Positions 1-12,588 of a stretch of DNA of 64,000 nucleotides are shown piece by piece. The notes under the pieces were generated by a model. The model was not told where the DNA came from. It saw only the letters and a program-made list of their open reading frames with translations, and did not search any database. The position numbers and the translations under genes are program-made. The DNA is taken from positions 18,570,444-18,634,443 of the forward strand of contig CM020502.1 of NCBI GenBank assembly GCA_009823395.1. The letters are read 5' to 3'. This stretch comes from Thamnaconus septentrionalis. Lineage: Eukaryota; Chordata; Actinopteri; Tetraodontiformes; Monacanthidae. Position 1 is the first letter of the stretch. Every line of letters begins with the position of its first letter.

Positions 1-963
1 TAGACAAGCTGTATAACTTAAGTCTAGATTCAGCTTTCGTCTTTTATTGGCATTCAATTTTTGGATCAGCTACAGGTTCATGTCTTGCGCATACATAAAT
101 TCATCCTTTCTGCATTCTGAGTAGTTGGCCGAGTCCTCTTACAACACTATCGGTAAACAAAAACAAGCCTCAATCAGGCACGTTAAGTGCACCCTACCAA
201 AATGGTAGCCCAAATTGTAATTTAGGAGAAAAAATAAATTATACAGAAATAATAATAAGAGGAATATCATCTTGCCTATGTCATCTGCTGTTTGACATTC
301 GGTCACCGTCCCGTTAGATGCCTGCATGCTCAGTGGTTGTTCAGTGCTCGCTGCAGTGAATCTAGTCGTCTATGAAAGAATGCTAGATCATGAATCTGAT
401 GTTCCCTTCACAAATCCAGTGTGTAATATGTTCAACGTTAAGAATGGATGCTGTCATGTTTTTTTTTTTCCGCCAGGCTGTCAATAATATTTAGATTTTC
501 TTTTTTTCAAAGACTTCTGATTAATTCAAATACGGATCATTTGTTATTCTCCAACAGAGGTGGAAAGAAATTCAAAACGTCGGCTCGCAGTAGCACATCT
601 TTAGGCTCCTTCCATCAAGTTCTTGAAAGACCCGCTTCCTGAAAAAAAAAAATGCTTGCTGGCTGAGCTCTAATGTCCCCTTGAAATGCATCAATACTGC
701 AATAAAACTTAAGACCGGGTTGTCGTGGGTGAGGTGTGCGTAGCTCGGGGCCCTGTAACATTTGCCAACTAGTTCACACGTATGGATGAAACCCCCCCCC
801 CCGGTGAACACGGCACTTATCCGAGTGTGAGGAGTGATAGAGGAAGCCGCGTCCAGTCCCAACCGCTTGTCGTCCAATGTTTGGGTAGAAGTCTATAGAT
901 TTCTGAATGTACTCGGGCCACTCGCTCATCGATCCCCCCCGCTGCTCTCTGCTACAATTACAG
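1..963 (+). other. trappc9: TRAPPC9 intron upstream of exon A (3' part)
   Basis: This is the 3' end of an intron whose start lies outside the window. It holds a run of eleven or so C residues near 790 and ordinary AT-rich sequence. I saw no conserved coding segment, no RNA gene and no mobile element I can name. Confidence 0.6.
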
Positions 964-1090
964 AGAAGAAAGAGGTGACCCAGAGTCTGGAGAACTACAC
1001 CTCCAAATGCCCTGGTGGAATGGAGGTCATCACTCTTCCCGATGGCCTCAAGCTCCCTCCGGTGCCCTTTACAAAGCTTCCCATTGTCCG
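964..1090 (+). CDS. trappc9: TRAPPC9 exon A (internal coding exon)
   Basis: This internal exon encodes residues reading [18 protein letters not shown] followed by a proline-rich stretch ending [12 protein letters not shown], which I recognise as TRAPPC9. The first codon is split: two bases (AG) complete a codon begun in an exon outside the window. The acceptor is a pyrimidine-rich tract ending in TTACAG, and the donor is GTAAGT. The exon ends two bases into an Arg codon (CG), which exon B completes. The open frame extends upstream only through intron sequence, so the ATG at 834 is not a real start. TRAPPC9 is the Trs120-family subunit of TRAPPII, which acts at the Golgi and endosomes as a tether and Rab GEF component; mammalian TRAPPC9 is also reported to bind NIK and IKK-beta. 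This segment should lie after the N-terminal helical part of the protein. Confidence 0.95.
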
Positions 1091-2437
1091 GTAAGTCGCG
1101 ACCGTGAGTGCTTCAAATGTGTGTAATGGTGTGTTTACATTTAGAGAAAATATGTTCCTTTCTCTGCCAGTGCGAGTTTCATTGCAGGACCATTTACTTA
1201 CACTGTTTGCGTAAATTGGAGGCTGGCTTCTTTTGAGTACGCTATTATATATATGTATATTTATTGTTATAATTATTATTTCAAACCACTGACTGGGACA
1301 ATCAACACTATTGGCCAAGTTTGCTCAGACGAACAATGTGTATCTTAGCTCCCTGTTTGCTGTAGTTTGCAGTTAAGGTAACCAGTCAGTGTGGATTACC
1401 TGCTTTACAATAGTGCATGTGATACCTGCTTAAGGGAAGATGTGAACCAGTGCTTTCCTTTCCTCTGTGTGTCCACCGAGGTCAACAGGTTAACAGCCTG
1501 GTAGAAGAAACCGTCCCTACTTTTTAATAGGTGGAAAGAGTTTAAAGAGTTCTTGTACTGACTTTTCGGAAAACTCACACCACAATGTAACTAAACTCCA
1601 CACTGCAAACATTACCGACCTATTACAATTGGTGCATTAAAGGAACACCTTTTCCTGTGTGTCTCCATGTGAACAATTGCTTGCAAAATGTGAACCAAGT
1701 TTAAAGGTCCACTGTGTAAAATTTGGCCAGATTTACATTTTTTATATTGGTAAAAGCTTATTATTCTACCCATAAATACATTAATAAAACTGAATACTTG
1801 CAGTGCAATTAAAGTAATTTGGTTTTCCTGCCCATAGAACTTTATTTATGTATATAAATATACACGGAATAAGGGTCTTGGAAGCCAGTGTGAACAATCC
1901 ATAGTTCACTGGCAAGCTCGGGAGAGGGAGGGTCAGCGGGTGAGTGCTGCAATCTTAAGCGACAAAGTAAAAGCCAAACCTCAAGATATAATCCACAATT
2001 TTCGCCATAAACCTTTAAACCTTACAGTCCAAATCACACAGAGCTCAGCACAAGAAAGTATTGCTGCTGGATGCGATGCCACTTTTCAAGAAAGAGGATG
2101 CCGTTGACCCTTTGGCTGAAAGAGCGGTCCCTCACCTTAATATAAACTTTCTTTTTGGCAGGAATAAAGGTCCTTTTATGCCGAAATGTCATTACGCCGC
2201 GCAGTCGTCTCACAACACACGAGTCTGTGTGCGTTGCGATGTAATGAGCACATACACTCTGTTCTCTAGCCGTCATTGGTTTTTTCACGACCTTGTAGCC
2301 CTTTATTCAGTGTTGCATCACATGCAAATGTCTTGCATTAATGAAGAAAAAGCAAAGGCTACCTGCAGTGTTTTGCATAAGTGGCTCGAAAGGCCCCGAA
2401 GTCTCACTCATACCGGCGCATATTATGCCCCTGATAG
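1091..2437 (+). other. trappc9: TRAPPC9 intron A-B
   Basis: The 1.35-kb intron contains one copy of the TTAAAGGTCCA MITE (about 1701-2021). The rest is unremarkable AT-rich sequence. Confidence 0.7.
1701..2021 (-). mobile_element. MITE, TTAAAGGTCCA family, copy 1
   Basis: The 5' end reads TTAAAGGTCCACTGTGTAAA and the far end carries an inverted counterpart near AAACCTTTAAAC. The interior (GGTAAAAGCTTA, CATAAATACATTAATAAAA, AATTTGGTTTTCC) matches copies at 12364, 27820 and 43984; the last two are in the opposite orientation. The element has no coding capacity, so I call it a non-autonomous DNA transposon of undetermined superfamily. Strand is given relative to copies 3 and 4. Confidence 0.7.
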
Positions 2438-2583
2438 ATCGGTGAAGCTCCTCAATCTGCCAGTCAGCCTGCGTCCTCACAAAGTGAAAGGCCTGCTGGG
2501 ACAGAATATGTCCACCGCCAGCCCCTTCATCTACTCGCCCATCATCATGCATAACAGAGGAGAGGACCGCTGTAAGAAAATAG
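2438..2583 (+). CDS. trappc9: TRAPPC9 exon B
   Basis: The exon encodes [20 protein letters not shown], then a segment containing [20 protein letters not shown], both very close to vertebrate TRAPPC9. The acceptor is CTGATAG, with a weak pyrimidine tract. The donor is GTAAGC. The first base completes the Arg codon opened in exon A, and the last base opens an Asp codon finished in exon C. The surrounding open frame (2061-2639) runs through both splice sites and should not be read as a separate gene. The acceptor was chosen because it alone keeps the frame with exon A and leaves the conserved VKLLNL motif directly after it. Confidence 0.94.
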
Positions 2584-3646
2584 GTAAGCGTAACAGTATT
2601 ATTTTTTTTCCCCCCTCTCTTCTATGTGACCATTCTTGAATTACCGGCCAACAGTCTATTTTTAAATATTCACTCGAACACGATGTAATGCACATGCATT
2701 CTCACAGCCGCTCTCCAGCACATAGTATTCATGTATTAAAATTGCAATGCGAAATGGACTTCAGGTTTACTCAGAAATGATGCATTATTAACTGCATCTC
2801 TTTTCCCTTTACTTGCCTCGCGGCCGGTTAAGAAAATACCCTTGGAAATATGCGACAATTGAAAAGAGGAAACTGAATCTGACATGCAAACCAGTCAATC
2901 TTAGTTAAATAATTTTTTTCTCTCTTTCACAATCACAATGACATATTTCTTACTCTTTCATAAACCAACCATCCTCCAATAGTAACTGACAGACCTTTGA
3001 TGTTTGTCAAATGTGAAGCTGTTTGTGACCTTGGGTTGTTGGGCCATATGGGAAGCTCTGCGGTGACGTTACACAGATCAGCATTGAGCTGCAGATGACG
3101 TGTTTCAAATTTAATTATTAAGAAAATATTCCACTAATACAGGTTTAGCAGGATCCTTGTAGCAGCGCATTTATATCTGCTGCAAGCAGGAGCCTCGAGG
3201 CTACATCAGACATGAGCAGCATAACTCGACCTGGTCTCAGACTGAAATATCTTTGGCAGAAGTTTACTTATAAATGAGGAGAGGAGGAATTTTGACAAGA
3301 AATCAATGATACCCCCCAGATACTTCCGATCTACCTTTGCTGATGTTAAGATTTCTGCTTCCATGTACCTTGTAACAAAATGCATCCCTAAAAAATTGTG
3401 TTTTTCGTGCGTTTTTTTCTTGTCCTAAAAGTAAAAACAAAAAGGTGAATCTCAAACTATTTTGATTTCAAACTATGTCGTTCCTCCGTATTTGGCTTGT
3501 CTTGTATACTCTTGCAATTTCAGATCCTCATTAGAATGAGGATATCATGCAAAACCCTCATGGAATTTGGTGTTTGTTCTTTTTGCAATGCTTTTAAATT
3601 AACCATGTCTTCGATTTAGTGATGGAATTGTGATTGTTAGCTTTTA

Positions 3647-3833
3647 TATGGAAGCACATTGCTGCCACCCTAAAAAAAAAAAAAAAAAAAAACAAGGCTC
3701 AGTATTGCATTATAATGTGAAACTATCATGTTTTTACGTGATCATTATCACAAAATAATGTGAAAATGATCACAAAATAATGTGATGGTGATGTTTTTTT
3801 TTGTTTCTAGTGTGGCAGCAATGCGCTTCTGTA
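3647..3833. mobile_element. Foldback MITE, GAAGCGCATTGCTGCC family, copy 1
   Basis: The ends are inverted copies: left GGAAGCACATTGCTGCCAC, right GTGGCAGCAATGCGCTTC. The interior is built of A and T runs and repeated ATAATGTGAAA / TCACAAAATAATGTG blocks that would fold into a long hairpin. The flanks CTTTTA and CTATTA look like a 6-bp target duplication with one mismatch. A second copy lies at 38128. Confidence 0.75.
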
Positions 3834-6322
3834 CTATTACGTTTAAACCCAACACAGGTTTTTTTTTTCTTTTTGTGGCCGGCTTCCGGACAATCTGTCT
3901 AGCATTGAAGCCAGACTAATAAGAAGAATAGATGGAAATAAAGACTTTCGACCTGCTGACAAGCTGTGGCAGACCCTGATTGCACTTGGGGAAACCATTT
4001 CCTACATAAACACAGCAGGCTACATTGAAATCAAATCAAATTAGCTTGATTTGTATTAGCACCACATTATAAAGTTGCATCAGGGCAGTTCACACGTTGA
4101 CCAAGTCTAGACTTTGCTTTTCAAAGCCAGTTGTTCCCACTGAGGAACAGGAACGGAGGAGACAAGGAAGAACTGACTTGTTGCCGGGCAGAAACCTTGA
4201 GCGGATCCCAGATCTTAAATTAATGGTGTTGCTCTTATTGATTGACGGTTAACGAGTGGTGGGTGTCAGTCAAATGTAAATTAAAAAGTGGACTCCGCCT
4301 GTTTGCTAGGTACACAAGACACTGTATCTTTTCCTCATGGGCCAGACGAAGGCACATCGATAAATCCGCACAATTTCTCTGGGTTTTTGAAATCCGAGTC
4401 GCTGCAGTTGGAACATAATGTCGAGGTAAAATTTACACGCGGACCTCCAGCTTCAAGAATGCTTGAAAAGGCTCACCTTTTTTTTTTATGAGTGCTATTT
4501 CAAGCTGGAAACTGATGCTGCACAAGCTGATCCTAGCTGGCAGTCACGTGACCTTATTCAGTCGCCTAATGTGTTCGAAAAAAATCCCACTGAAGCCATA
4601 AAGATGGATAAATGTCCTCATCTGCTCCCACTTGAGCGAGCACCGATGTCTATTTTAGATCGCTTACATCACTCTCTTCCATTTCAGTCCGACCGTACTT
4701 TTCACATGGTTATGTATTGCCTGCTCTCAGGTCCACTGGATGTTATTTTTCTGACCGCTTTTTCCCCTCCAGGATGATATTGGAGATGGGTATGAAGCGA
4801 TTTTAGGTAGACAGACAAAGTGAGTGACCAGAAGACCCGTTTTGTCGTCGTCACTGAGTTTCACCGCAGCAGAATTAGAACAGTGTTATAAACGTGCATT
4901 GTGAATTTGGTGGACAAAAAGGCTATTTCATATTTTCATAGTGCAGTCAGAAATAAGATCATCTTTCATCAGACTTTCTTGGGTTTACAGGGACTTGAGC
5001 ATCCGTGTGCATGATAATGTCTCTTTCCAGTGGCACTGCATTGTGCTGCGCACCCCTCGTTTACTATTCAAAGCTGCGTGGTTGCAATTTAGAAAATTGC
5101 AGCCCATTTTGGTTATGCTGTTGTAAAATTGGATGTTGTCAAAGTATGTTACCTTCACTGGATGTAAATTGTAGTAGATCTAAACGGCACAGTGCAAGTG
5201 CAGTGCAGACATATCAACAATTTCTGATGATTAGAGGCACTCGTTCGTACTTGATCCATCCACAATGTCAGCTTCTTTATTTTTTATTTACTTATTTTAC
5301 CTATTTTATCCGGCTGCCCACAATGAAATACAAGGAAGAAATTCAGAAGAATGAATGAACAAACGAACAAATCAGTTGGAGAGGCACGGAGGAGGACGAA
5401 ATACAATTGCAAGAGGGAGCAACTGCGATGTCTGTAAGCAGACAACGACTCTCTATTTCTCACTTGGACAACTAAACAGGCTTAAACAGCATCCTACTAC
5501 ATCTGCTTCCAAGTCTTTCAATTTTACAATTGAAATAAAGCATTTTTATTCCAGGCACTGCAGAATTTTCAGGCTACAATTTCTCCAGTTTCCCTTATTT
5601 ATGACGTAAAATCTCTGGTTCACCTGTACACTGCATGACTGCCAATTGTTCTGATGCTGATGGTTCCCTCCTTCCTTCAAGTAACGGCAAAAGCACCCGC
5701 ACAAAGGCGAGAAACCACTTTTTACTTGAGACATCTCGAGGGGGGCTGTACATTGAATGAAGGAAGAAAGATTTATCAACCTGCCTGCAAACCAACGATC
5801 AACATTAGATTAAATGCTCTGCAAAAAAAAAAAATAAATAATATATATATATATATATATTATAATGTCTTCATTTATTTAGGTGCTTCTCCTCAGTCTG
5901 TCCGCTCACCATATGGCCTACGATCTCCAGAAACGCGCCTCCATCCGGGCTGCTGATAACTTCATTACTTCGCAGGGTTCGGAAGTTTGCCCTGAGTTGC
6001 GTTTGAATGGGTGCGCTGGGATTCCATCATCATCGCACACCGAGGACCTCGGCACCCGTGTCCAGGCGCGAGCATGATGTTCTGTAGTATTCAGCATGAA
6101 ACATTAATGTTGCAAGCATGCGGGTCTCGTTGCGTATTTCTCCGCTGTGTGTGTGGTAACTCCGGTAAACTTTCCTCTCGCTCGATAAGGAGCTGGAACT
6201 GCCTCTGCCTGCAAACATGATCTCCCATTAAACAAAATTGTCTGATTTTAAAATAAATGAATAAATAAATGAATAACAATAAAGCAAATACTGTATGGGG
6301 CAATGCTTTTCTGGACATCCAT

Positions 6323-6835
6323 TAGCTGCGTTTCCAGTACAGTTTTTCGCAAAATGAAAGCGATATTGCTAAAGTTTCGACAACGTACAATTGCGATTTG
6401 CAGCTGTTTCCATTGAATGGTGTGAAGCGCATAAGCCGTAATTCTCATAATATCTCTTCCCGAGATTTACGAGAATTGCGTTTTCTTTTGTTTGTTTACG
6501 TTTGTTTGCTTTCAAGATGGTTGTTATATTTTTCTCTTTGATTACTTGTAAAAAAATATTACTTCTCCTCCTCCGTTCAAACATAATGCATCATTTTCAT
6601 TTTAAGTGAACTGGTCATGTGACCCAGTACGTCATATCCAGTGACATGTAAATGCGGGAAAAAAGGTGTTTCCATTCCTTTTGCGATGTACCTCTATATC
6701 AATACGTCCTCACGAGAGCGTAAAAACCTTTTAGCTATATTTGAGAGGTTTTTCCAAGTTTGGACGTTTCCATTACCAGTTTGCTAGTGCGATATTTAGA
6801 TTCGGCACAATTCTAGGGGTCATGGAAACGGAGTT
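6323..6835 (-). mobile_element. MITE, AGCTGCGTTTCCAT family, copy 1
   Basis: Left end TAGCTGCGTTTCCAGTAC and right end GTCATGGAAACGGAGTTA are inverted. Internal family landmarks are ACAATTGCGATTTGCAG, ACGAGAATTGCG, GTACGTCAT, CCTCTATATCAATACGTC and CAATTCTAGGGG. No coding capacity is seen. Orientation is opposite to copies at 22612, 24123 and 62995. Confidence 0.8.
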
Positions 6836-7122
6836 ATTATTGCTTTTCGCGCTAAGAGGCAAAGCTTTCCGGCGATCCGAGCGGAATCTTAAGTGCCACT
6901 TTAAAGAGGCGGGACTGTGGCAACGCTAATAAGATGGCAGCGATCCACCCTGTTTCTCTAGTTTCTGAGGTGTATTTCACACTTAATTGGCTGGCTTGGA
7001 GTTGCATGCCTGTGAGCCAGACCTGAGGTTGTGCCGGGCTCTCCGGCCATTCATATCATAGACTTTTTTTCCTTGGACTGACTTAATTTCCCAAGGTGCA
7101 TGTCTGGAGCTGGCCTAAGTCC

Positions 7123-7125
7123 TAT

Positions 7126-7164
<39 letters not shown>

Positions 7165-7168
7165 TTTT
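7123..7168. repeat. TTTA microsatellite
   Basis: About eleven tandem ATTT units, with no interruption. Confidence 0.95.
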
Positions 7169-8124
7169 CCTTCCTCAAAAGAGTCCGCGTGAACGGAGGA
7201 TTTTCAGAGCACTCCATTAGGGAACAACTGACATTCCAAATTTGTTCCATTTCAAATGGAGATGGCTCTGACTGTGCTGTGATTGAGTGTACAAGCCATT
7301 CCAACGTATTAAATCCAATTTAATGACCGTTTCAGCGCTAAATTGAATCTTCTCACCAGTTTCCCTCTAAATATGAAGATTGGATATTTCGGTATTTTTT
7401 CTTTTTTTCATCAGTGTTCTAAAAATAGACACAACACCCTCTGCAGACGCTTGATATAGGCTGTGATGTAATCCTTCCTGCTGTTAACATTACATTTGAT
7501 CCCAATTCAGCTCCTCTCATGTTTCATAAGAATAGGCAATTGTTCAAACTAATCTGATTTTGTGTCCATTAAGAGGCTAAAGAATCAGTGCACACGCACA
7601 TTCTACCCGTAATGAACCTCGACCCTTGAGAGATCACTTTCACTTCTTTGAATCTGACTGTAATGACTTTTCCGGAATATTCAGGAGAAAACTAAGAAAC
7701 TGAATCTAAACCGTATGTGTGAGGGTTTTTTATACCTTTGGATGTTGGGACTAAAAAGAAATATAATACATTTTAAGTATTTCTATTTAATAAATTCAAT
7801 CAGAACAGTTGTGAGACACCAAGGTGGAAGCTGCAGTCCCGCAACCCAGAACTTAAAGCCGCAGCTAGGAAAACCTAAATGAAAACCAAACTCTTCCAAC
7901 ATGCTATAGAAAATTCTAATAACAGCTGAACACTGCCCATGAAACATCAATTGAAGACCTCATTAGAGGCTTTTTATTATAAGGTGGTGATCTGTAGAAT
8001 GCGGCTGTGGGGACTTTATTGCTGTAGGTCTCAATTGATCTTTAGTTTAAAAAAAAAATCCAATTGTAATTGGAACTTCAAATCTGTGATCCAGGCCATG
8101 CCACAGGAACTTTTAATAGACATT

Positions 8125-8476
8125 TACACCCAGTGCACTGCATCCCAGCTCGAACCACTCTGGCTATATCCCTCTGACCTCTGGTACGAATGAGCCATTT
8201 TGGTTCAGAGAACTGCTGCTCACTCTTTTGGAAGGCATTCTCTGTAAACCCCAGAGTTGAATGTGATGTGGCAAAAATCCCATCAGTTTTTGAAACACTC
8301 ACTCAGACCTGCAGCCCGTCTGGCACAGACGGCCAAAGTCGCTACGTTCAGAGTCACCTAAATCCCCTTTTCATCCCTATTTTTTTTGCTTTTTTCAAAC
8401 CTCCGGCAGCCTTCTTCACCACCTCTACATTTCTAAATGTATTGCCCTGCTGCTACGTGATTGGCTGATTAGATTG
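8125..8476. mobile_element. Fragment of a Tc1-related teleost repeat
   Basis: Motifs ACCACTCTGGC, CATTCTCTGTAAACCC, CAGCCCGTCTGGCA, CGTTCAGAGTCACCTAAAT and ACGTGATTGGCTGATTAGA match, from memory, a common fish repeat related to Tc1-like elements that end in TAATAAAGTGGCCGG. Those terminal bases are not present here, so the copy is incomplete. No usable reading frame remains. Confidence 0.5.
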
Positions 8477-8895
8477 TGGACCCTTTGTGGCACTTTCCTT
8501 GGTGTGTGTCCATGGCTTTTGGGGCAGAGTTATATTTGAAAAGTCAGCAAACAATATTAAATGGTTAAGCAACTTTAATTCACTTCATGATTTCTACTCT
8601 CCAGCCACGTATGCTTGGCTAACACATCTGGTTGTATGCTTTGCATTTATTAGTCAAAAATGAGCACAGCGAATATTTCACAAAGAGTGCAATTGATGCT
8701 CGCAGGGCTGTTAAGGCAGCAGAGTGATGATTTGTGACTTTGAAAATATTGAAATCATTAAAAATTCATTACAAAGCTTTACGTTTGGATTATTTTTCTT
8801 CTTTAACCTATGTACATTATTGCCAACAGTTGCTTTACATCTTTGAACAGCAGCAAAGCCTAATGGTGCACATCTCTCACGTCATTAATCGCTAA

Positions 8896-9075
<180 letters not shown>

Positions 9076-10720
9076 TAACGCGCGTAAACTCGCCGTGCAC
9101 TCTTGTTTAAGGCCCCGGGTCTTAATATTTGATGAAAAAGAATTGTGTTAATATCTGATAAAAGCCTGAAAACCAGATTCTGCTGAGGTCCTGCAACAAA
9201 ACACCCCATACGAGCTGCGAGAGGGCAAGAGAAACCCCCCAGTTTTTGTCTGTGGTCGCCACATTTGGTTCCTTTGAAAATTTTTTTCACGGGTTAATTA
9301 GCAACTGGAATATTTGAAAGAAACGATGAAAGCAAAATCCCTCAACGCGTGACAGGAAAATTGCACCTTTACAGAGACACACACACCTTCTTGTCAGACT
9401 GCTGTTTTAATGGTTTCGCGCAGGTTGCGGCGACCCAGGCGGGACGGCAAGCCTTGTTCCTCCTATCAAATGCAGTGCTGCCTTTAATTATGCGCAAGAG
9501 GGCGAACAAATTGCTGTAAAATATGCATGTGGCTGAGTGTGAAATCTTAATTGCGCCGTCCGACTCGACTCGGACCTCGGCGCCCGGTGCGTGGAGGGGA
9601 AACAGCTGGAAAGGGCTCAGCCACGGTGGAGTAATTATTAGCTAGATTTTACTCTTTATCTATACATATGTGTTTGTATGAGATAAAGTGAGGTGAGTAC
9701 ATTTACTAGACTGAAAAGTCACCTAGAGAAGACGTTTGCCGCCCCTCATTCACAGCGGTTTAATTACTCCCAACTCCCCGAATAGAAAGTTGATATCATT
9801 TAAGTAATGCGGTGAGCCCCCCCCAAAAAAAAATCACCCCATTAATTCACTTGATTTACAGCTTCTTAAATGTGGAGATTTATATGTAAATAAGGTATTT
9901 TTGAGTTCTGAGTGGATGCCAGATGCAAAGGTGTCACCTCTGGCATTTCCACGATCCCTGCGCCAATAAAATAAAAATCAAGTCATTCAGCTATTTCCCT
10001 GCTATTCTGAGGTTTACGGACTTCTTCTGGAATGAAACTTTGAGCACTGCCCAAAAGACCAAGAGTGGAAGAAAACTTCAGGAAGAGCCAGCGCCCTTAA
10101 ATCTACCTCTATACTACTTTACTACTTTTATTCATAGCTTTGGTGACATTTTTTAATTTTTTAACTTTGTTGCAAGAGTGGAGAAGATCTAAATAATATG
10201 TTGAAACATTCATGAGACTTTATGCCTTATTTCATTTGCAATGCAAAAGTGCCAAGAGACGTTCAATACTGGTTGAATTTCTACTTTACATTTACATTTC
10301 AAATATTCACCTGGAGATTTAAATTGATTCAGTCCTATTAGGTTTAATTCAATCCAGTTTCGGAAATCCTCAAGGCCATTTGTTTCGGCTGACTGCAAAT
10401 GCAATAAGACGCCTGCGGTGAAACATTAGTGACATTATTATAAATAATGACAAATGAATAACTAAAAAATCAAAACAACTTGAACAAAAAAAGGCACTCA
10501 TAAAAACAGTGTTGCAACTTTTTCTCTCTGCCCAAATTGTTAAAATCAGATGTCAAAAGATAGAGACAGTTGTTATGACAATAAACCAACAAATAAATGG
10601 TCCCCAGCTGTAACCAAAGTAATACTTTTGGGAAAATAGATTCATTAGTGTGCTGTTTTGGTATCTTGAAGATGTTTGGCTTCAGTTCTGAAAGAGTTCT
10701 GGAGAGTCCCACATATTTAA

Positions 10721-10780
10721 CCACCAAGGTGGAGCGTCAACCACCAAGGTGGAGCGTTAACCACCAAGGTGGAGCGTTAG
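10721..10780. repeat. 20-bp tandem repeat, three units
   Basis: Three consecutive 20-bp units (10721-10740, 10741-10760, 10761-10780) read CCACCAAGGTGGAGCGTYAR. Each begins with the small inverted repeat CCACC-AA-GGTGG. A partial fourth unit follows (CCACCG). Confidence 0.9.
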
Positions 10781-11048
10781 CCACCGCTTGGGACTTGGGC
10801 GTCTCCTTTAACTTAATCACCAAGACTTCGACGGCCTGGGCGCCTGAGAACCTTCACAGACATGTTCAACAACCGTTAACGCTTCCCCAGAGCTCTGTTG
10901 CATAATGGAACAAATAACTTAATGAAATAGCGTTGGGGTAACTGACAAGAGTCAGAATTTGTTTCCCCATCACTACAAGGAAAGACCATGGGTGTACGAA
11001 AAGACAAACTCGCCCCAGTGGCCTTCCTAGTGTACAAGTCACTCACAG

Positions 11049-11454
11049 TAGCTGCGTTTCCATGACCGTTGTTATTTCCAAAATTTCTACAATGTACAAT
11101 TGCGATTTGCAGATGTTTCCATTGAATGGTGTAAAATCGTGTCCTGCGAGACCCCACTTTGAGGAGGATGGAGGTACGAAACATTTTGCCTTTTGGAGCA
11201 GCTATTTGAAGTGAACTGGTCACGTGACCCCATACGTCACGTCCGCTGACGTGTAAATGCGAAAAACAGTGTTACCATTACACGTTTGCAATATACCTCT
11301 ATGTCAATATGTCTGAAAACCACCTCATGGGAGTGTAAAAAGCCTTTTAGCCATATTTGAGATGTTTTTCGAAGTTAAATTGTTCTCACTAACAGTTTTT
11401 TTTATTGCGATATTTAGGTTTTGTGCAATTCTAAGGGTAATGGAAACGCAGCTA
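11049..11454 (-). mobile_element. MITE, AGCTGCGTTTCCAT family, copy 2
   Basis: The ends TAGCTGCGTTTCCATGAC and GGTAATGGAAACGCAGCTA are near-perfect inverses, with TA at both outer edges, suggesting a TA target. The interior contains the palindrome GGTCACGTGACC (11218-11229), followed by CATACGTCACGTCCGCTGAC. This copy has the least decayed CpG sites of the family. Confidence 0.85.
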
Positions 11455-12363
11455 CAGTCATCTGACCTTGAGGGGCTAGCAGTACATTTTCCCGTCCCGG
11501 TAATACAGTACATCATTAGAACGTCCCCGCCCACGGGGTGAATTGATCAGGTCGCAGATGGAGGCTGGTGTGACCCACGGCGCGGCGGCAGCTGGGAACC
11601 TCAGGTGGCGTTGTCGACTTTCCTGCGGTATGAATGGACAGGCTGACGCGCGCTGCTGAGATCTCCTCTGACTGCCAATAAACCTGGGTAAACATCTACC
11701 CGTTGCACATAGACAAGCGCTCATACAGCAGAAGCACACAAACAAACAAACAAACACACACACACACACACTCCGGGTCACTTTTCCATCCTCTGCACCA
11801 AGGTGACCCAGTGGTTTTTGGCAAGATGGAGCCCATCCTTCCCCGCGACCACACAACTTGAGTGCCAATACCCAGCTTTTATTTATTTTTTTCAACCCTT
11901 TTAAAGTGGGTCACCGTCTCACTTTGCTGTCGCAAATACGGGATGTTGGCTGGTTACTTATTGCGCTCGGAATAGCGAGAGTTTCGTCTCATCTGTCGTC
12001 ACTGTCAAGTTGTTTAAACCTCAAGCGGATTCCCCCTTGAATGATGAAACGAGGTGGCTTGTATTGTTTCATTTGCCTCGATACGCGAGTAAAAGTGCTC
12101 TCAAGCAAGTGTTTAAAAAAATATTAGAAGCCACGTATTTGGCGGCGCATTTATCTCTGACTTGCCTTTTGAATTTCCCTTCATGTACCAGCAGCTTAAA
12201 ACTTCCAACAAAGTGACTATGTGCTATAGAGAACCACTCAAAACTGAATTAGTAACACTTCCTCAAATATGTACACACAAATAGTGAAAAACTTGATTAG
12301 AGATGATGATGTATAGTAGACATAACTGAAAATCACACTGACTGATTTTTTTCACCTCATACA

Positions 12364-12588
12364 TTAAAGGCCCAGTGTGTAAAATATGGCTGAATTTATG
12401 ATTTTTATACTGGTAAAAGCTTAACATACTGCCCATAAATGCATTAATAAAAGCGTATAATTGCAGTAAAATAAAACCAATTTGGTTTTCATACCCTTAC
12501 AACGGTTCTCATATATAAGAATATACATAGAGCAATAAGGGTGTTTCCCCTAGTTAAACTCTTGTTCTCCTTAGTTAACCTTTAAAGC
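12364..12588 (-). mobile_element. MITE, TTAAAGGTCCA family, copy 2 (truncated)
   Basis: It begins TTAAAGGCCCAGTGTGTAA and shares about 180 bases with copy 1, including ACTGGTAAAAGCTTAA, CCCATAAATGCATTAATAAA and CCAATTTGGTTTTC. Similarity ends after an AATAAGGGTGT motif, and the remaining end (GTTAACCTTTAAAG) looks like a deleted version of the family's other terminus. Confidence 0.65.

Noticed and set aside
2061..2639. 192-codon open frame as an intact gene
   Set aside because: Only 2438-2583 is coding (TRAPPC9 exon B). The rest reads through the acceptor and donor into intron.
10721..10780. CRISPR-like array
   Set aside because: Three units are directly adjacent with no spacers, in a vertebrate intron. 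It is a minisatellite.
11476..11895. 139-codon open frame on the - strand
   Set aside because: It includes a CA-repeat-derived Cys/Val stretch, has no family similarity and lies inside an intron without splice logic.
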